A stretch of DNA of 55,944 bases from Rhodospirillaceae bacterium. GTDB taxonomy: Bacteria; Pseudomonadota; Alphaproteobacteria; Bin65. The notes beneath the pieces are model-generated. The model did not search any database. It saw nothing but the letters and a program-made list of their open reading frames with translations, and had not been told where the DNA came from. The stretch lies in NCBI GenBank assembly GCA_026709535.1, contig JAPOST010000017.1, positions 1 to 55,944 of the forward strand, given 5' to 3'. Position numbers and translations under genes: made by a program. Below, in pieces: positions 1-9,007 of this stretch (the stretch's first letter is position 1; each line of letters begins with the position of its first letter).

Positions 1-4
1 TTCC

Positions 5-919
5 ATGTTCGACGTCGCATTCAGCGTGGCCCGCGACATGATCCGCTCCCGGCGGCGTCCCGTGACGGCGGTGCGCCGGGATCTTTCTGGCATGACGGCG
101 GTGTTCACCGGCGGCACCGACGGCATGGGCCGCGTCGCCGCGATGCGGCTGGTGGAGATGGGGGCGACCCTCCATCTTCCCGGCCGGGATCCGGAGAAGA
201 CCCGGTACGCGGTCGAGGCATTAAACCGGCTGGCTGGGGAGGAACGTGTCTTCGCCGCCGACTGCGACCTCGCCTCGCTGAAGAGCGTGCGCGCCTGCGC
301 GGCGGGACTGTTGGAGGTGTGCCCGCGGATCGACCTGCTGGTCAACTGCGCGGGCATCAACACGCGGCAAAGAACGGTGTCCCCGGACGGCTACGAGCTG
401 AACTGGGCGGTCAACCATCTCGGCCCTTTCGTGCTGACGGCGCTGCTGCTGGAGCGCATCCGGGCCTCGGCGCCGGCGCGCATCGTCAACCTGTCCTCGG
501 CAATGGTGCGCGCGGGGCGGATCGACTTCGAAGACCTCCAGCTCACGCGCGGCTGGAGCAGCCTCAAGGGCTATGCGCGGGCGAAGCTGGCGCTGAACGG
601 GACGACGGTTGCGCTGGCCCGGCGTCTGGAGAACACGGGCGTGACGGTGAATGCGCTCAATCCGGGGTTCGTCCGCACTGCTCTGTTGCGCGACTTCCGG
701 GGCGCGATGCGGATCTGGCAGGTGATCATGAGCCGTGCGGCATCTCCGCCGGAGGTCGGGGCGGAGCGTATTGTCAGGGTAGCAGTCTCGCCGGAATACG
801 AGAGCGTGAGTGGACGCTTCTTCGACGAGGACAAGCTGTGCCCACCCGGCGCGCATGTCCCCGACGACGATGCCATCGAGCGGTTGTGGGAACTGAGCCA
901 GAAGGCCGTTCAAGGTTGA
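5..919 (+). CDS. Short-chain dehydrogenase/reductase (retinol dehydrogenase-like)
   Basis: A 304-residue SDR oxidoreductase that should use NAD(P)H on an alcohol or ketone of unknown identity. Visible are the Rossmann glycine motif TGGTDGMG near residue 36, the NCAG motif near 114, a serine in VNLSSAMV and the catalytic YARAK near 195. The sequence after the active site (NPGFVRTALLRDF) fits the retinol dehydrogenase-like group, as does the length. The ATG lies only four bases from the window edge, so no ribosome binding site can be seen and the true start could be further upstream. Family is clear; substrate cannot be assigned. Confidence 0.85.
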   Translation: MFDVAFSVARDMIRSRRRPVTAVRRDLSGMTAVFTGGTDGMGRVAAMRLVEMGATLHLPGRDPEKTRYAVEALNRLAGEERVFAADCDLASLKSVRACAAGLLEVCPRIDLLVNCAGINTRQRTVSPDGYELNWAVNHLGPFVLTALLLERIRASAPARIVNLSSAMVRAGRIDFEDLQLTRGWSSLKGYARAKLALNGTTVALARRLENTGVTVNALNPGFVRTALLRDFRGAMRIWQVIMSRAASPPEVGAERIVRVAVSPEYESVSGRFFDEDKLCPPGAHVPDDDAIERLWELSQKAVQG

Positions 920-939
920 GGCCAGCCGCGATTCTGGCG

Positions 940-1396
940 TCAGCCATCGTACCAGGTTGTGCCAGCCCTTTTCGCTCCACTCTGGCGCGCCGCATTGGCC
1001 CCGTCTCGGATCGTCCCGCGGAATGACAGGGTCTGGGGCATCAGGGACTCCGGCCGGACCCAGATGCCGTATCGTTGAATCCACGCCCCCGTTTCGGGAT
1101 CATGCAGTTCCAGTCGGACGGTCTCATCGTTTTCGGCGATCTGGTCCTCGAACGTCTGCACCTTGATGTACTGCGTGCCGCTGACCGTGAAGGCCAGTTC
1201 AGGACATGGGATATGGCTCTCGGTGATCGACCTCACGGGCCTCCTCGCCGAAAAGGTCATCCATCAGGCCCGCGCCGTTCCCCCCCCCGGCATGACCCTG
1301 CCGCCTGCGGAGATGCGCGCCGATCGAGGGGACGTCTGCCGAAGGCTGTCCGAAGCGCCGCGGGCCCGGAAGCGGCAGATGGAAAGGCACTGTCAC
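940..1396 (-). pseudogene. Possible degraded coding remnant
   Basis: Between the SDR and the acyl-CoA dehydrogenase, about 640 bases carry no intact recognisable gene. On the minus strand an open frame at 940-1260 reads like protein (LELHDPETGAWIQRYGIWV), and a second frame at 1199-1396 seems to continue it upstream (MDDLFGEEAREVDH), which suggests a frameshift near 1230-1260. The stretch FEDQIAENDETVRLEL loosely recalls Calx-beta-type sequence, but this is too short to name a family. It could also be a small hypothetical gene. The rest of 1397-1565 shows nothing I can name. Confidence 0.25.
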
Positions 1397-1565
1397 CGCA
1401 GGACAGGGCCCGGCAAAAAGGTGCCACTTGTGGGGCGTGTGACTGCCGCGCCAAACTAGCCGACCATACTCCTGCTAACCAATGTCGGCCAAAGTTGCTA
1501 TATTAATCTTTGATCAGGTGAATCCGACCCAAGGTAATTTCTTGACTGACTGATGCGAGGTGACG

Positions 1566-3350
1566 ATGACCGACTACTGCGCCCCTGTCGAGGACATGCG
1601 TTTCGTCCTGAAAAATGTTGTCGGGATGCCAGAGATCGCCGACTTGCCGGGCTATGATGAAGCGACGGACGACCTGGTGGACGCCGTTCTGGAAGAGGCC
1701 GGCAAGCTGGCAGGCGAGGTGATCGGCCCGCTGAACCACATCGGCGACCAGCAGGGCTCGGTTCTTGAGAATGGCGTGGTTCGTACGCCAGAGGGCTTCA
1801 AGGAAGCCTATTGGAAATTCGTCGAAGGCGGGTGGAACAGCGTGCCGTTTGATCCAGAGATCGGCGGCCAGGGTCTGCCCTGGACGCTGAACACCGCCGT
1901 GCAGGAAATGTGGGATGCTGCCAATACCGGCTGGTCCCTGTGCCCGATGCTGACCGTCGGCGCGATCGAAGCAATCAGTGCTCACGGCACGAACGAACAG
2001 AAGAAAAAATACCTGCCCAAGCTGGTCACCGGCGAATGGACCGGAACCATGAATCTGACGGAACCACAGGCCGGCTCCGACGTCGGTGCGCTGCGGTCCA
2101 AGGCTGTACGGGATGGTGATGCCTTCCGAATCCATGGCCAGAAGATCTTCATCACTTACGGGGATCAGGACTACACCGATAATGTCATTCATCTTGTCCT
2201 CGCGCGAATTGAAGGCGCGCCCGATGGCGTGAAGGGCATTTCTCTGTTCATCGTACCGAAGGTTCTGGTGAACGATGATGGCTCCTTGGGTCGACGTAAC
2301 GACTTGCGACCCGTATCGCTGGAGCACAAGCTGGGGATCCATGCCAGTCCGACCTGCGTCATGGCATACGGGGAGAATGACGGCGCCATCGGCTATCTGA
2401 TCGGTGAAGAGAACAACGGCATGGCCTGCATGTTCACAATGATGAACAATGCGCGGCTGAATGTGGGCGTGGCGGGCTTGGGCACTGCTGAGCGCGCCTG
2501 GCAGCAGGCACGGGACTTTGCCAAGGAACGAACCCAGGGCCGGGATATCGCCACTGGTGAACAAAACGTCCCGATCATCCGTCATCCGGACGTGCGCCGG
2601 ATGCTGCTGGACATGAAGGCCAAAACGGAGGCCATGCGAGCCCTGTGCTATTACACCGCGGCACGAATGGATGTCGCCAAGAAACACCCTGACGCCGACA
2701 CCCGCCGGACTGCGCAGCGCGATCTGGACCTTCTGATCCCGATCACCAAGGCTTGGTGTACCGACACCGGCTGCGATGTCGCCCATACCGGGGTCCAGGT
2801 ACACGGCGGCATGGGCTTTGTAGAAGAAACCGGCGCCGCACAGCACATGAGGGACGCCCGCATTCACCCGATCTACGAGGGTACCAACGGCATTCAGGCC
2901 AATGATCTGATCGGCCGCAAGATTTTGCGCGATGGAGGAGAGGCAGCGAAAGCGTTTACCAATCGGCTTAGAACAGAAGCTTGTGCCATCGCCGGATCCG
3001 GCAATGACGATGTGGCTGCAACCGGCAAGGCGATTGCGGCCTCGGTAGGCGCCATTGACGCAGCTGTCGACTGGATCCTGTCGACTGGCCCAATCGACAT
3101 CCAGAAGGCATCCGCGAATTCGGTTCCCATGCTCAATCTGATGGGGAACGTCGTGGGAGGGTGGCTGATGGGCAAGGCCGCAGCGGCGGCGGTCAGCGAA
3201 GGCGTCAATGGCCACGCTGCCTGGTGTGGGGCCAAGATCAAGACCGCGCGGTTCTACGCCGACCACATTCTCAGTCGTTCTTCCGGCCTGCTCGCCACCA
3301 TTGCCGAGAGCGGCGACACGGTGATGGCGCTCAAGGAAGATCAGTTCTAG
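1566..3350 (+). CDS. Acyl-CoA dehydrogenase, DmdC-like long form
   Basis: A 594-residue FAD-dependent acyl-CoA dehydrogenase that introduces a 2,3-double bond into an acyl-CoA. The order is N-terminal helical domain, middle beta domain (MNLTEPQAGSDVGAL near 160-175), C-terminal catalytic domain with VQVHGGMGFVEETG and IYEGTNGIQANDLIGRK, whose glutamate in YEGT is the expected catalytic base, then an extra C-terminal domain of about 130 residues. That extra domain and the length match the group that includes 3-methylmercaptopropionyl-CoA dehydrogenase DmdC. DmdC activity itself is not proven, because many homologues act on other acyl-CoAs. ATG 1566 is preferred over GTG 1560 because GAGG lies seven bases upstream. 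Confidence 0.88.
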   Translation: MTDYCAPVEDMRFVLKNVVGMPEIADLPGYDEATDDLVDAVLEEAGKLAGEVIGPLNHIGDQQGSVLENGVVRTPEGFKEAYWKFVEGGWNSVPFDPEIGGQGLPWTLNTAVQEMWDAANTGWSLCPMLTVGAIEAISAHGTNEQKKKYLPKLVTGEWTGTMNLTEPQAGSDVGALRSKAVRDGDAFRIHGQKIFITYGDQDYTDNVIHLVLARIEGAPDGVKGISLFIVPKVLVNDDGSLGRRNDLRPVSLEHKLGIHASPTCVMAYGENDGAIGYLIGEENNGMACMFTMMNNARLNVGVAGLGTAERAWQQARDFAKERTQGRDIATGEQNVPIIRHPDVRRMLLDMKAKTEAMRALCYYTAARMDVAKKHPDADTRRTAQRDLDLLIPITKAWCTDTGCDVAHTGVQVHGGMGFVEETGAAQHMRDARIHPIYEGTNGIQANDLIGRKILRDGGEAAKAFTNRLRTEACAIAGSGNDDVAATGKAIAASVGAIDAAVDWILSTGPIDIQKASANSVPMLNLMGNVVGGWLMGKAAAAAVSEGVNGHAAWCGAKIKTARFYADHILSRSSGLLATIAESGDTVMALKEDQF

Positions 3351-3562
3351 CAACGCGCCTGCCGGAGATTCCGCGAAGCCGGTCGGATGGTGTTGCCTCG
3401 TATCTGCGTCCGGGACAATCCTGCGCACCCTTTTTCCTTGTTCTGGCGTAAATTTCCTCTAATTCGCTGCCTCTGTTCACTGCTTCGCCAGCACGCCGCT
3501 CTACGGCGACTTGAGAAGAAACGAGAGGCTCCGGAGCCATCTACTGATCTTTGGGAAGAGCT

Positions 3563-4066
3563 ATGTCGCAAAGCTCTGCTACCCGGTTGAGGGGTTTCTC
3601 GAACGAAAGGCAGACGCCCGCTCGCGAGATGAACACCGACAAGCGGGCCGTCGTTCGTTCAGATCCCGGGGGTGTCTCGGAAAAGACTGAACGGACGGAT
3701 TATTTCAAAGTCACGGATGATGGCGTCTTCGCCGGCACGCATCTTTTGATCGAATTGTGGGGTGCCAAGAACCTCGCTGACGTCGACCTGATCAAGGAGA
3801 CCCTGCTTCGCGCTGCCCGAGATTCCAGCGCAACGGTCCTGCATAGCTATGTACACAGGTTCGGTGCCGAAATCGGCGTTTCGGGCGTCGTGGTCCTCGC
3901 CGAATCGCATATCTCGATTCACACCTGGCCGGAACGCGGTTATGCCGCTGTCGACGTCTTCATGTGCGGCGAGTGCGACCCTTATCGGGCCGTTGGCGCG
4001 CTGCGGGACGCGTTCACTCCTGAAAACCTTGAGGTTTCGGAACACCGCCGTGGCGTTGTTGTCTGA
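3563..4066 (+). CDS. speD: S-adenosylmethionine decarboxylase proenzyme
   Basis: Makes decarboxylated S-adenosylmethionine, the aminopropyl donor for spermidine. This pyruvoyl enzyme self-cleaves in the ESH motif: Glu114-Ser115-His116 here, with Ser115 becoming the pyruvoyl group. It is followed by ISIHTWPERGYAAVDVFMCG, typical of the bacterial class 1B family. Length is 167 residues, with about 50 residues ahead of the conserved GTHLLIELWG. ATG 3563 has GGGAAGAG upstream; an internal ATG at 3629 would give a shorter protein closer to the usual family size. speE starts 12 bases after the stop, so the two form an operon. The 200 bases upstream contain no riboswitch I recognise. Confidence 0.93.
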   Translation: MSQSSATRLRGFSNERQTPAREMNTDKRAVVRSDPGGVSEKTERTDYFKVTDDGVFAGTHLLIELWGAKNLADVDLIKETLLRAARDSSATVLHSYVHRFGAEIGVSGVVVLAESHISIHTWPERGYAAVDVFMCGECDPYRAVGALRDAFTPENLEVSEHRRGVVV

Positions 4067-4077
4067 GCCCGATCGCC

Positions 4078-4959
4078 ATGGAATGGTTTCACGAAACGCT
4101 TCATGACGGCATCCGCCAGTCGCTGACGATCGACGCCCTGATTCATCGCGAACAGACTAAGCACCAGGATATTGTTATCTTCGAGAACCGGCTATTCGGT
4201 CGAGTGCTCGCGCTGGATGGCGTTATCCAGATGACGGAAGGCGACGAGTATGTCTATCACGAGATGCTCGCGCATCCGGCAATCCTGGCGAGAAAAGTCG
4301 CCGACCGGCCGTCGAGCCCAGAGGAAGTTGAGCGGGAGTTGAATGTCCTGATCATCGGCGGCGGCGACGGCGGTTGCCTCAGGGAAGTCCTGAAGCATCC
4401 CGATGCCAGAGCAACGATGGTCGAAATCGACCTTGGCGTCGTGAAATTGTCGAGGCAATACCTGCCGAACCATTCAGCTGGCGCTTTCGACGATCCCCGG
4501 GCCAATCTGGTTATTGCTGATGGCGCAAAATTCGTTGCGGAAACGGTTGATCTTTTCGATATCATCATTGTCGATTCGACTGATCCGATCGGCCCCGGCG
4601 CTGTTTTGTTCTCGGAGAAATTCTATACGGGCTGCAAGCGCTGCCTGCGGAAGGGTGGTATCTTGATCACCCAAAACGGCGTGCCGGCCTTGCAGGGCGA
4701 AGAGGTGACATCCAGCGCCGCTGCCTTCCGCAAGCTGTTTGCCGATCCGGCGTTCTTCGTGGCGCCGGTACCCACCTATAATGGCGGCTTCATGGCCTTC
4801 GGCTGGGCCACGGATGATTCCACACTGCGACAGCGCAGCAGCGCTTCGGTACAGCAGCAGATCAATGCCATCGGCTTGCAAACGCGCTACTTCAACGCCG
4901 AGATCTTCGCCGGCGCATTTGCCCTGCCGACCTTCATTCGTGACCTGACGGACTGCTGA
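4078..4959 (+). CDS. speE: Spermidine synthase
   Basis: Transfers the aminopropyl group from decarboxylated S-adenosylmethionine to putrescine, giving spermidine and methylthioadenosine in the cytoplasm. The 293-residue protein has the expected start (WFHETLHDGIRQSL), the nucleotide-binding IIGGGDGGCLREVLKHP followed by an acidic VEID, and the active-site loop DSTDPIGPG. Length matches the family. It lies directly behind speD, the enzyme that makes its donor substrate. No spermidine uptake or ornithine decarboxylase gene is in the window. Confidence 0.95.
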   Translation: MEWFHETLHDGIRQSLTIDALIHREQTKHQDIVIFENRLFGRVLALDGVIQMTEGDEYVYHEMLAHPAILARKVADRPSSPEEVERELNVLIIGGGDGGCLREVLKHPDARATMVEIDLGVVKLSRQYLPNHSAGAFDDPRANLVIADGAKFVAETVDLFDIIIVDSTDPIGPGAVLFSEKFYTGCKRCLRKGGILITQNGVPALQGEEVTSSAAAFRKLFADPAFFVAPVPTYNGGFMAFGWATDDSTLRQRSSASVQQQINAIGLQTRYFNAEIFAGAFALPTFIRDLTDC

Positions 4960-5021
4960 CCGACGGTCACAGGATTCGTGTAGTAACAGAATCGATCGCT
5001 GACAGTGTTCACCGCTCGGGA

Positions 5022-5041
5022 GCCCGCAGACCAAAGCGGGC
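5022..5041. terminator. Hairpin between speE and hisN, possible terminator
   Basis: An inverted repeat with stem GCCCGC/GCGGGC and an 8-base loop lies in the 121-base space between two convergent genes. It has no T-run on either side, so rho-independent termination is uncertain. Confidence 0.3.
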
Positions 5042-5080
5042 AATCGAGAACCCCTTGCGCAACGATAACAGATGGTGGGT

Positions 5081-5863
5081 TCAGCAGCTCAGGACAAACA
5101 GCGCCGCCTCATGAAGTTCCGGGCATGACGCCCCGATCGTGAGGCCCCGCCCCGTATCAAGGGTCAACCCCCGGCCCTGCCAGTCCGTCATGATTCCGCC
5201 TGCATTTTCGATGACGGGCACCAGCGCCATGTAATCCCAAGGCTGCATCGCACCCTCGACATGCAGGTCGATCAGGCCGCTGGCCAACAATCCACCGGCG
5301 TAGCCGTCAAGCCCGAAGCGGGTCGCGTGTACTGCAGATCGGAGCCGATTGTAGGCCGGAGCGTCAATTTCTTCATACATGTCAGGTGTCGTCGTATACA
5401 TGGCAGCCTGATCCAGCGCGACGGCAGCCCTTGTGGTGACACGCTTGCTGTTCAGCGTGGTGCCGTGCCCTCTTGCGCCGAGCCAACGCTCGCCGGAGAC
5501 CGGTTGGTCGATAACGCCGAGAATGGGCTCGCCTTCGCGCAACAGGGCTATCAGGGTCGTGAAGGTCGGCACGCCGCAGATGAAGCTGCGCGTCCCGTCG
5601 ATCGGATCAATGACCCAGACATGACTCCTGCCCGCATCCTGAGCGCCGAATTCTTCACCCACAACTCCGTGGTCGGGACAGTACTTTTGCAACCGCTGTC
5701 GGATTTCCTGCTCGGCATACTTGTCCGCCACAGTCACCGGGCTTTCATCCGGCTTGTCCTCAATGATGACGCCACTACGAAAATAGGGCCGGATGGCGGC
5801 GCCGCTGGCGTCGGCCAACAGGTTGGCGATACCCAGAAACTCTTCAGGGCAATCGCGATTCAT
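5081..5863 (-). CDS. hisN: Inositol monophosphatase family, histidinol-phosphatase-like
   Basis: A 260-residue Mg-dependent phosphatase of the inositol monophosphatase fold. Metal ligands are visible in GEEFG (Glu70/71), DPIDGT (Asp86, Asp89) and the late QPWDYMAL. RSFICGVPTF after DPIDGT resembles the alphaproteobacterial histidinol-phosphatase HisN group more than SuhB-type inositol phosphatases, so histidine synthesis is the best guess. No other his gene is nearby, so related activities (inositol phosphate or bisphosphate nucleotidase) remain possible. It is convergent with speE and lies downstream of the cytochrome gene on the same strand, 32 bases away. Confidence 0.75.
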   Translation of the reverse strand: MNRDCPEEFLGIANLLADASGAAIRPYFRSGVIIEDKPDESPVTVADKYAEQEIRQRLQKYCPDHGVVGEEFGAQDAGRSHVWVIDPIDGTRSFICGVPTFTTLIALLREGEPILGVIDQPVSGERWLGARGHGTTLNSKRVTTRAAVALDQAAMYTTTPDMYEEIDAPAYNRLRSAVHATRFGLDGYAGGLLASGLIDLHVEGAMQPWDYMALVPVIENAGGIMTDWQGRGLTLDTGRGLTIGASCPELHEAALFVLSC

Positions 5864-5895
5864 AGTCGCCTGCCGTATCGGAAACGGCAGCTTCT

Positions 5896-6486
5896 CTAGT
5901 CAGACTTCCGGTCGGCGGCGCCCCCAGTCTGCTCATCGCCATCATTCTTTGGCTTGATCTCAGGCAGCGGCAGCGGTGAGTCGGACAGTGTTCGGAGAAA
6001 GGCGATCACATCTGCGCGTTGTTGATACTTGCGTAGGCGATACGCCATCTTGGTGCCTTTCACGACGGCTGATGGCCGCTTCAGGAATTCGTAGAGACTT
6101 TCGTAAGTCCAGTCGGTACCAGCCGACTTCATGGCTGACGAATAACTGTATCCGTCAACGGCGCCCTTCTTGCGTCCGACAACGCCATAGAGGTTGGGAC
6201 CTGTGCCGTTACGACCGCCTTTGTTCCAGGAGTGGCAGGACTTGCATTTGGACTGGACCAGTTTTTGTCCCTTGGCCACGTCCGCATTGGCCAGAGCCTC
6301 GGAGACAGACGGCTCAGACGGCGCTTTCTGCACTGGATCCGCCGCTTCTGCCGAATCTCTCGAGGCCTCTGCTGCCGCCTCGTAGGTAAACCGCGTCTCC
6401 GGCACCAGGATATCGCCGACCTTGCTGATCACCATGGCGCTGATGCCGACAACAAGAACGGCGGCGGCAGCTGAATTGAAGTTCAT
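5896..6486 (-). CDS. Membrane-anchored cytochrome c (CycM-like)
   Basis: A 196-residue class I cytochrome c. An uncleaved N-terminal hydrophobic anchor (residues about 5-25) is followed by a low-complexity Ala/Ser/Glu linker to about residue 70, then the haem site CKSCH near 84 and the distal methionine region KGTKMAYR near 145. The C-terminal tail after LRTLSDSPLPLP is charged and likely disordered. The pattern matches the CycM/cytochrome c552 group that passes electrons to terminal oxidase in alphaproteobacteria. It is divergent from kdsB, with 196 bases between the starts. That neighbourhood is common in alphaproteobacteria, which supports the call. Confidence 0.85.
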   Translation of the reverse strand: MNFNSAAAAVLVVGISAMVISKVGDILVPETRFTYEAAAEASRDSAEAADPVQKAPSEPSVSEALANADVAKGQKLVQSKCKSCHSWNKGGRNGTGPNLYGVVGRKKGAVDGYSYSSAMKSAGTDWTYESLYEFLKRPSAVVKGTKMAYRLRKYQQRADVIAFLRTLSDSPLPLPEIKPKNDGDEQTGGAADRKSD

Positions 6487-6682
6487 GGTCAGAACCGGAT
6501 GATTGTTGAAACGCTATGTGGAGCGCCCCAGGCCGACACAGGAACGGATAGATGACGAGACGGCTTTGGAACGAAAATTACAAGTCCCGGTTATAGGTTG
6601 ACGCCGGATGCCCATACAGGTTTCAACTTGGCGACACGATGTCACATAAATCCTTTTGTGACTGCGGGTTAGGCCCCCTTCC

Positions 6683-7426
6683 ATGACCGATAACAGCCCG
6701 AAAGCACTGGTAATTGTCCCCGCCCGGCTGGCTGCTACGCGCCTGCCGAACAAGCCTCTTGCAAGAATAGCCGGGGAACCAATGATCGTTCATGTCTGGC
6801 GCCGAGCCATTGCTGCCGACGTGGGGCCTGTCCTGGTCGCTTGCGGCGACGCTGCAATCGGCGAAGTGATCGCCCGGGTCGGTGGCGAGGCCATCTTGAC
6901 CGACCCGGCCCTGCCTTCGGGCTCTGACCGCGTGCATGCGGCGGCTGCAATCTACGATCCTGATTGCATATTCGACCGCGTTCTCAACCTGCAAGGCGAT
7001 CTCCCGGCGATAGACCCAACCTCGATCCGGCAGGCGCTGGACCCGCTCGCCGATTCCGCCGTGGATCTGGCGACGCTGGTCGTCCCGACAGAGGACCCGG
7101 GGGCGCGCACCGACCCCAACGTCGTCAAGGCAGTGATGAGTCTGGCGTCCGGGGCCACGCTTGGCCAAGCGCTTTATTTCACACGGTCGGATGCGCCATT
7201 CGGCGACGGGCCAATATGGCGCCATATCGGCGTTTACGCCTGGCGGCGAGAAGTGCTGGACCGATTTGTCAGCTTGACCCCAAGCCCGCTGGAGAGGCGG
7301 GAGAGGCTGGAACAACTTCGCGCCCTGGAAGCTGGGATGCGCATCGACGCTGTCGTCGTCGATGACGCGCCGTTGGGAGTGGACACCCCAGAAGACCTGA
7401 AGCGTGCCCGCGCTCTGCTGGAGTAA
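6683..7426 (+). CDS. kdsB: 3-deoxy-manno-octulosonate cytidylyltransferase
   Basis: Activates KDO with CTP to CMP-KDO for lipopolysaccharide inner core assembly. The 247-residue protein starts with the nucleotide-binding VIVPARLAATRLPNKPL and has the family signatures GSDRVHAAA near 80 and NLQGDLP near 100, where the aspartate binds Mg. The length is normal. pheA begins five bases after its stop, so the two are cotranscribed. A Gram-negative outer membrane with KDO is implied for the host. Confidence 0.94.
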   Translation: MTDNSPKALVIVPARLAATRLPNKPLARIAGEPMIVHVWRRAIAADVGPVLVACGDAAIGEVIARVGGEAILTDPALPSGSDRVHAAAAIYDPDCIFDRVLNLQGDLPAIDPTSIRQALDPLADSAVDLATLVVPTEDPGARTDPNVVKAVMSLASGATLGQALYFTRSDAPFGDGPIWRHIGVYAWRREVLDRFVSLTPSPLERRERLEQLRALEAGMRIDAVVVDDAPLGVDTPEDLKRARALLE

Positions 7427-7431
7427 ACTGA

Positions 7432-8271
7432 ATGAATGCTGCCAACCGCATATCTTTCCAGGGGGCGCTCGGGGCCAACTCGCACATTGCCTGCCAGGCT
7501 GTCTATCCGGACATGCAGTTCCTGCCCTGTGCGACATTCGAGGATACCTTCGCTGCGGTGCGGGCCGGCGAAGCGCGGCTGGCGATGATCCCCATCGACA
7601 ACTCGGTAGCCGGCCGAGTCGCGGACATCCATCATCTGCTGCCGAAATCCGGCCTGTTCATTATCGGCGAACATTTCCAACGCATCGAGCAATGCCTGCT
7701 TGGTACCGTGGACGCCAGCATCTCCGATCTGAAGGAGGTGCATAGCCATGTCCATGCGCTGGGGCAGTGCCGAAAGCTGATCGCGGAACTGGCGGTCGAA
7801 CCAATCGTGCATTTCGACACTGCTGGCGCCGCGCGGGACATCGCCAAATGGGGCGACAAGACCAAGGGATCAATCTCTTCTTGTCTGGCAGCCGAAAGCT
7901 ATGGTCTTCAGATCTTGCGCAAAAACATCGAAGATGCGGAGCACAACACAACCCGGTTCCTCATCATGGGATCGGAGCAACTGATCCCGGCAGCAGGCAG
8001 TCGCAAGATGATCACCAGTCTCGTTTTCCGGGTTCGTAGCGTGCCCGCGGCGCTCTACAAGGCGCTTGGAGGCTTTGCGACCAACAAGGTCAACATTACG
8101 AAACTGGAGAGCTACATCATCGACGGCGCCTTCACGGTCGCGCAATTTTATGCCGATGTCGAAGGTCATCCGGAAGACCAGTCCATAAAGTGGGCCTTCG
8201 AGGAACTGGATTTCTTCACCACTGAATGGACGGTGCTGGGCATCTATCCGGCCAGCCCATTCAGGGGTTGA
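7432..8271 (+). CDS. pheA: Prephenate dehydratase
   Basis: Converts prephenate to phenylpyruvate in phenylalanine synthesis. This is a monofunctional 279-residue enzyme without a chorismate mutase domain. The catalytic part runs from ISFQGALGANSHIAC to NTTRFLIMG near 180. The C-terminal ACT domain (about 195-275) carries KVNITKLESYIIDG, the place where phenylalanine normally binds for feedback inhibition; the usual ESRP is ESYI here. It sits five bases behind kdsB, a common alphaproteobacterial pairing with no metabolic link. Confidence 0.94.
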   Translation: MNAANRISFQGALGANSHIACQAVYPDMQFLPCATFEDTFAAVRAGEARLAMIPIDNSVAGRVADIHHLLPKSGLFIIGEHFQRIEQCLLGTVDASISDLKEVHSHVHALGQCRKLIAELAVEPIVHFDTAGAARDIAKWGDKTKGSISSCLAAESYGLQILRKNIEDAEHNTTRFLIMGSEQLIPAAGSRKMITSLVFRVRSVPAALYKALGGFATNKVNITKLESYIIDGAFTVAQFYADVEGHPEDQSIKWAFEELDFFTTEWTVLGIYPASPFRG

Positions 8272-8350
8272 TGGGCGCCTGACCTAGTTCTTCGGTCGCG
8301 ATGCGCCATATTCAGGAAGCAATCACTTTCCGCCTGAGGATAAAGAGACG

Positions 8351-9004
8351 ATGTTCTTCATGTCGCGCCGTAAACCGGAAATGCCTCCGATCGACAAGGC
8401 TTTGAAGGGTCGCTTGCAGGAAATGTCGGTGGAGAATAGCCACTACGTCAACGGCAATCCCATCAAGCCACCGTTCCCGGACGGCATGAAGAGGCTGATC
8501 GTGGGCATGGGCTGCTTCTGGGGAGCCGAGCGCGTATTCTGGCGGACACCCGGCGTATTCACGACCGCGGTTGGCTATGCCGCCGGCCATACACCGAACC
8601 CGACTTATGAAGAAGTGTGCAGCGGCATGACCGGTCACAACGAGGTGGTTCTGACCGTCTATGACCCGCAGACGATTTCGACTGAAGAAATGCTGAGGTT
8701 GTTCTGGGAAAACCACGATCCAACCCAGGGCATGCGTCAGGGCAACGACGTTGGTACGCAATATCGCAGCGGTATCTACTGCACCACCCCGGCCCAGATG
8801 GAGCTTGCCGAGGCGACGAAAGCCATATTCCAGGAAAAATTGTCTGCTGCCGGTTACGGCGCCGTCACGACCGAGCTTCTGGACAAGCCGAATTTCTTCT
8901 ACGCCGAAGATTATCACCAGCAATATCTGGCCAAGAACCCGGCCGGCTATTGCGGGTTGGGCGGCACGGGCATCAGCTGCCCGATCGGTGTCGCTGCCGC
9001 ATAG
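8351..9004 (+). CDS. msrA: Peptide methionine-S-sulfoxide reductase A
   Basis: Reduces the S-epimer of methionine sulfoxide in oxidised proteins using thioredoxin. The active-site motif GCFWG is at about residues 55-59, followed by [19 protein letters not shown]. The C-terminal cysteines in [12 protein letters not shown] are in the region of the resolving residues. Length is 217 residues, with a 45-residue N-terminal stretch before the conserved core, as in many proteobacterial MsrA. Starts at ATG 8351 or 8360 cannot be separated; a weak purine-rich site precedes both. Confidence 0.93.
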   Translation: MFFMSRRKPEMPPIDKALKGRLQEMSVENSHYVNGNPIKPPFPDGMKRLIVGMGCFWGAERVFWRTPGVFTTAVGYAAGHTPNPTYEEVCSGMTGHNEVVLTVYDPQTISTEEMLRLFWENHDPTQGMRQGNDVGTQYRSGIYCTTPAQMELAEATKAIFQEKLSAAGYGAVTTELLDKPNFFYAEDYHQQYLAKNPAGYCGLGGTGISCPIGVAAA

Positions 9005-9007
9005 GCA

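Noticed and set aside
1503-3428. 641-residue open frame on the minus strand
   Set aside because: It is the antisense shadow of the acyl-CoA dehydrogenase, has no family features, and the plus-strand protein is unmistakable.
3351-3562. Possible polyamine or SAM riboswitch before speD
   Set aside because: I found no paired element or conserved core of a known class in this spacer.
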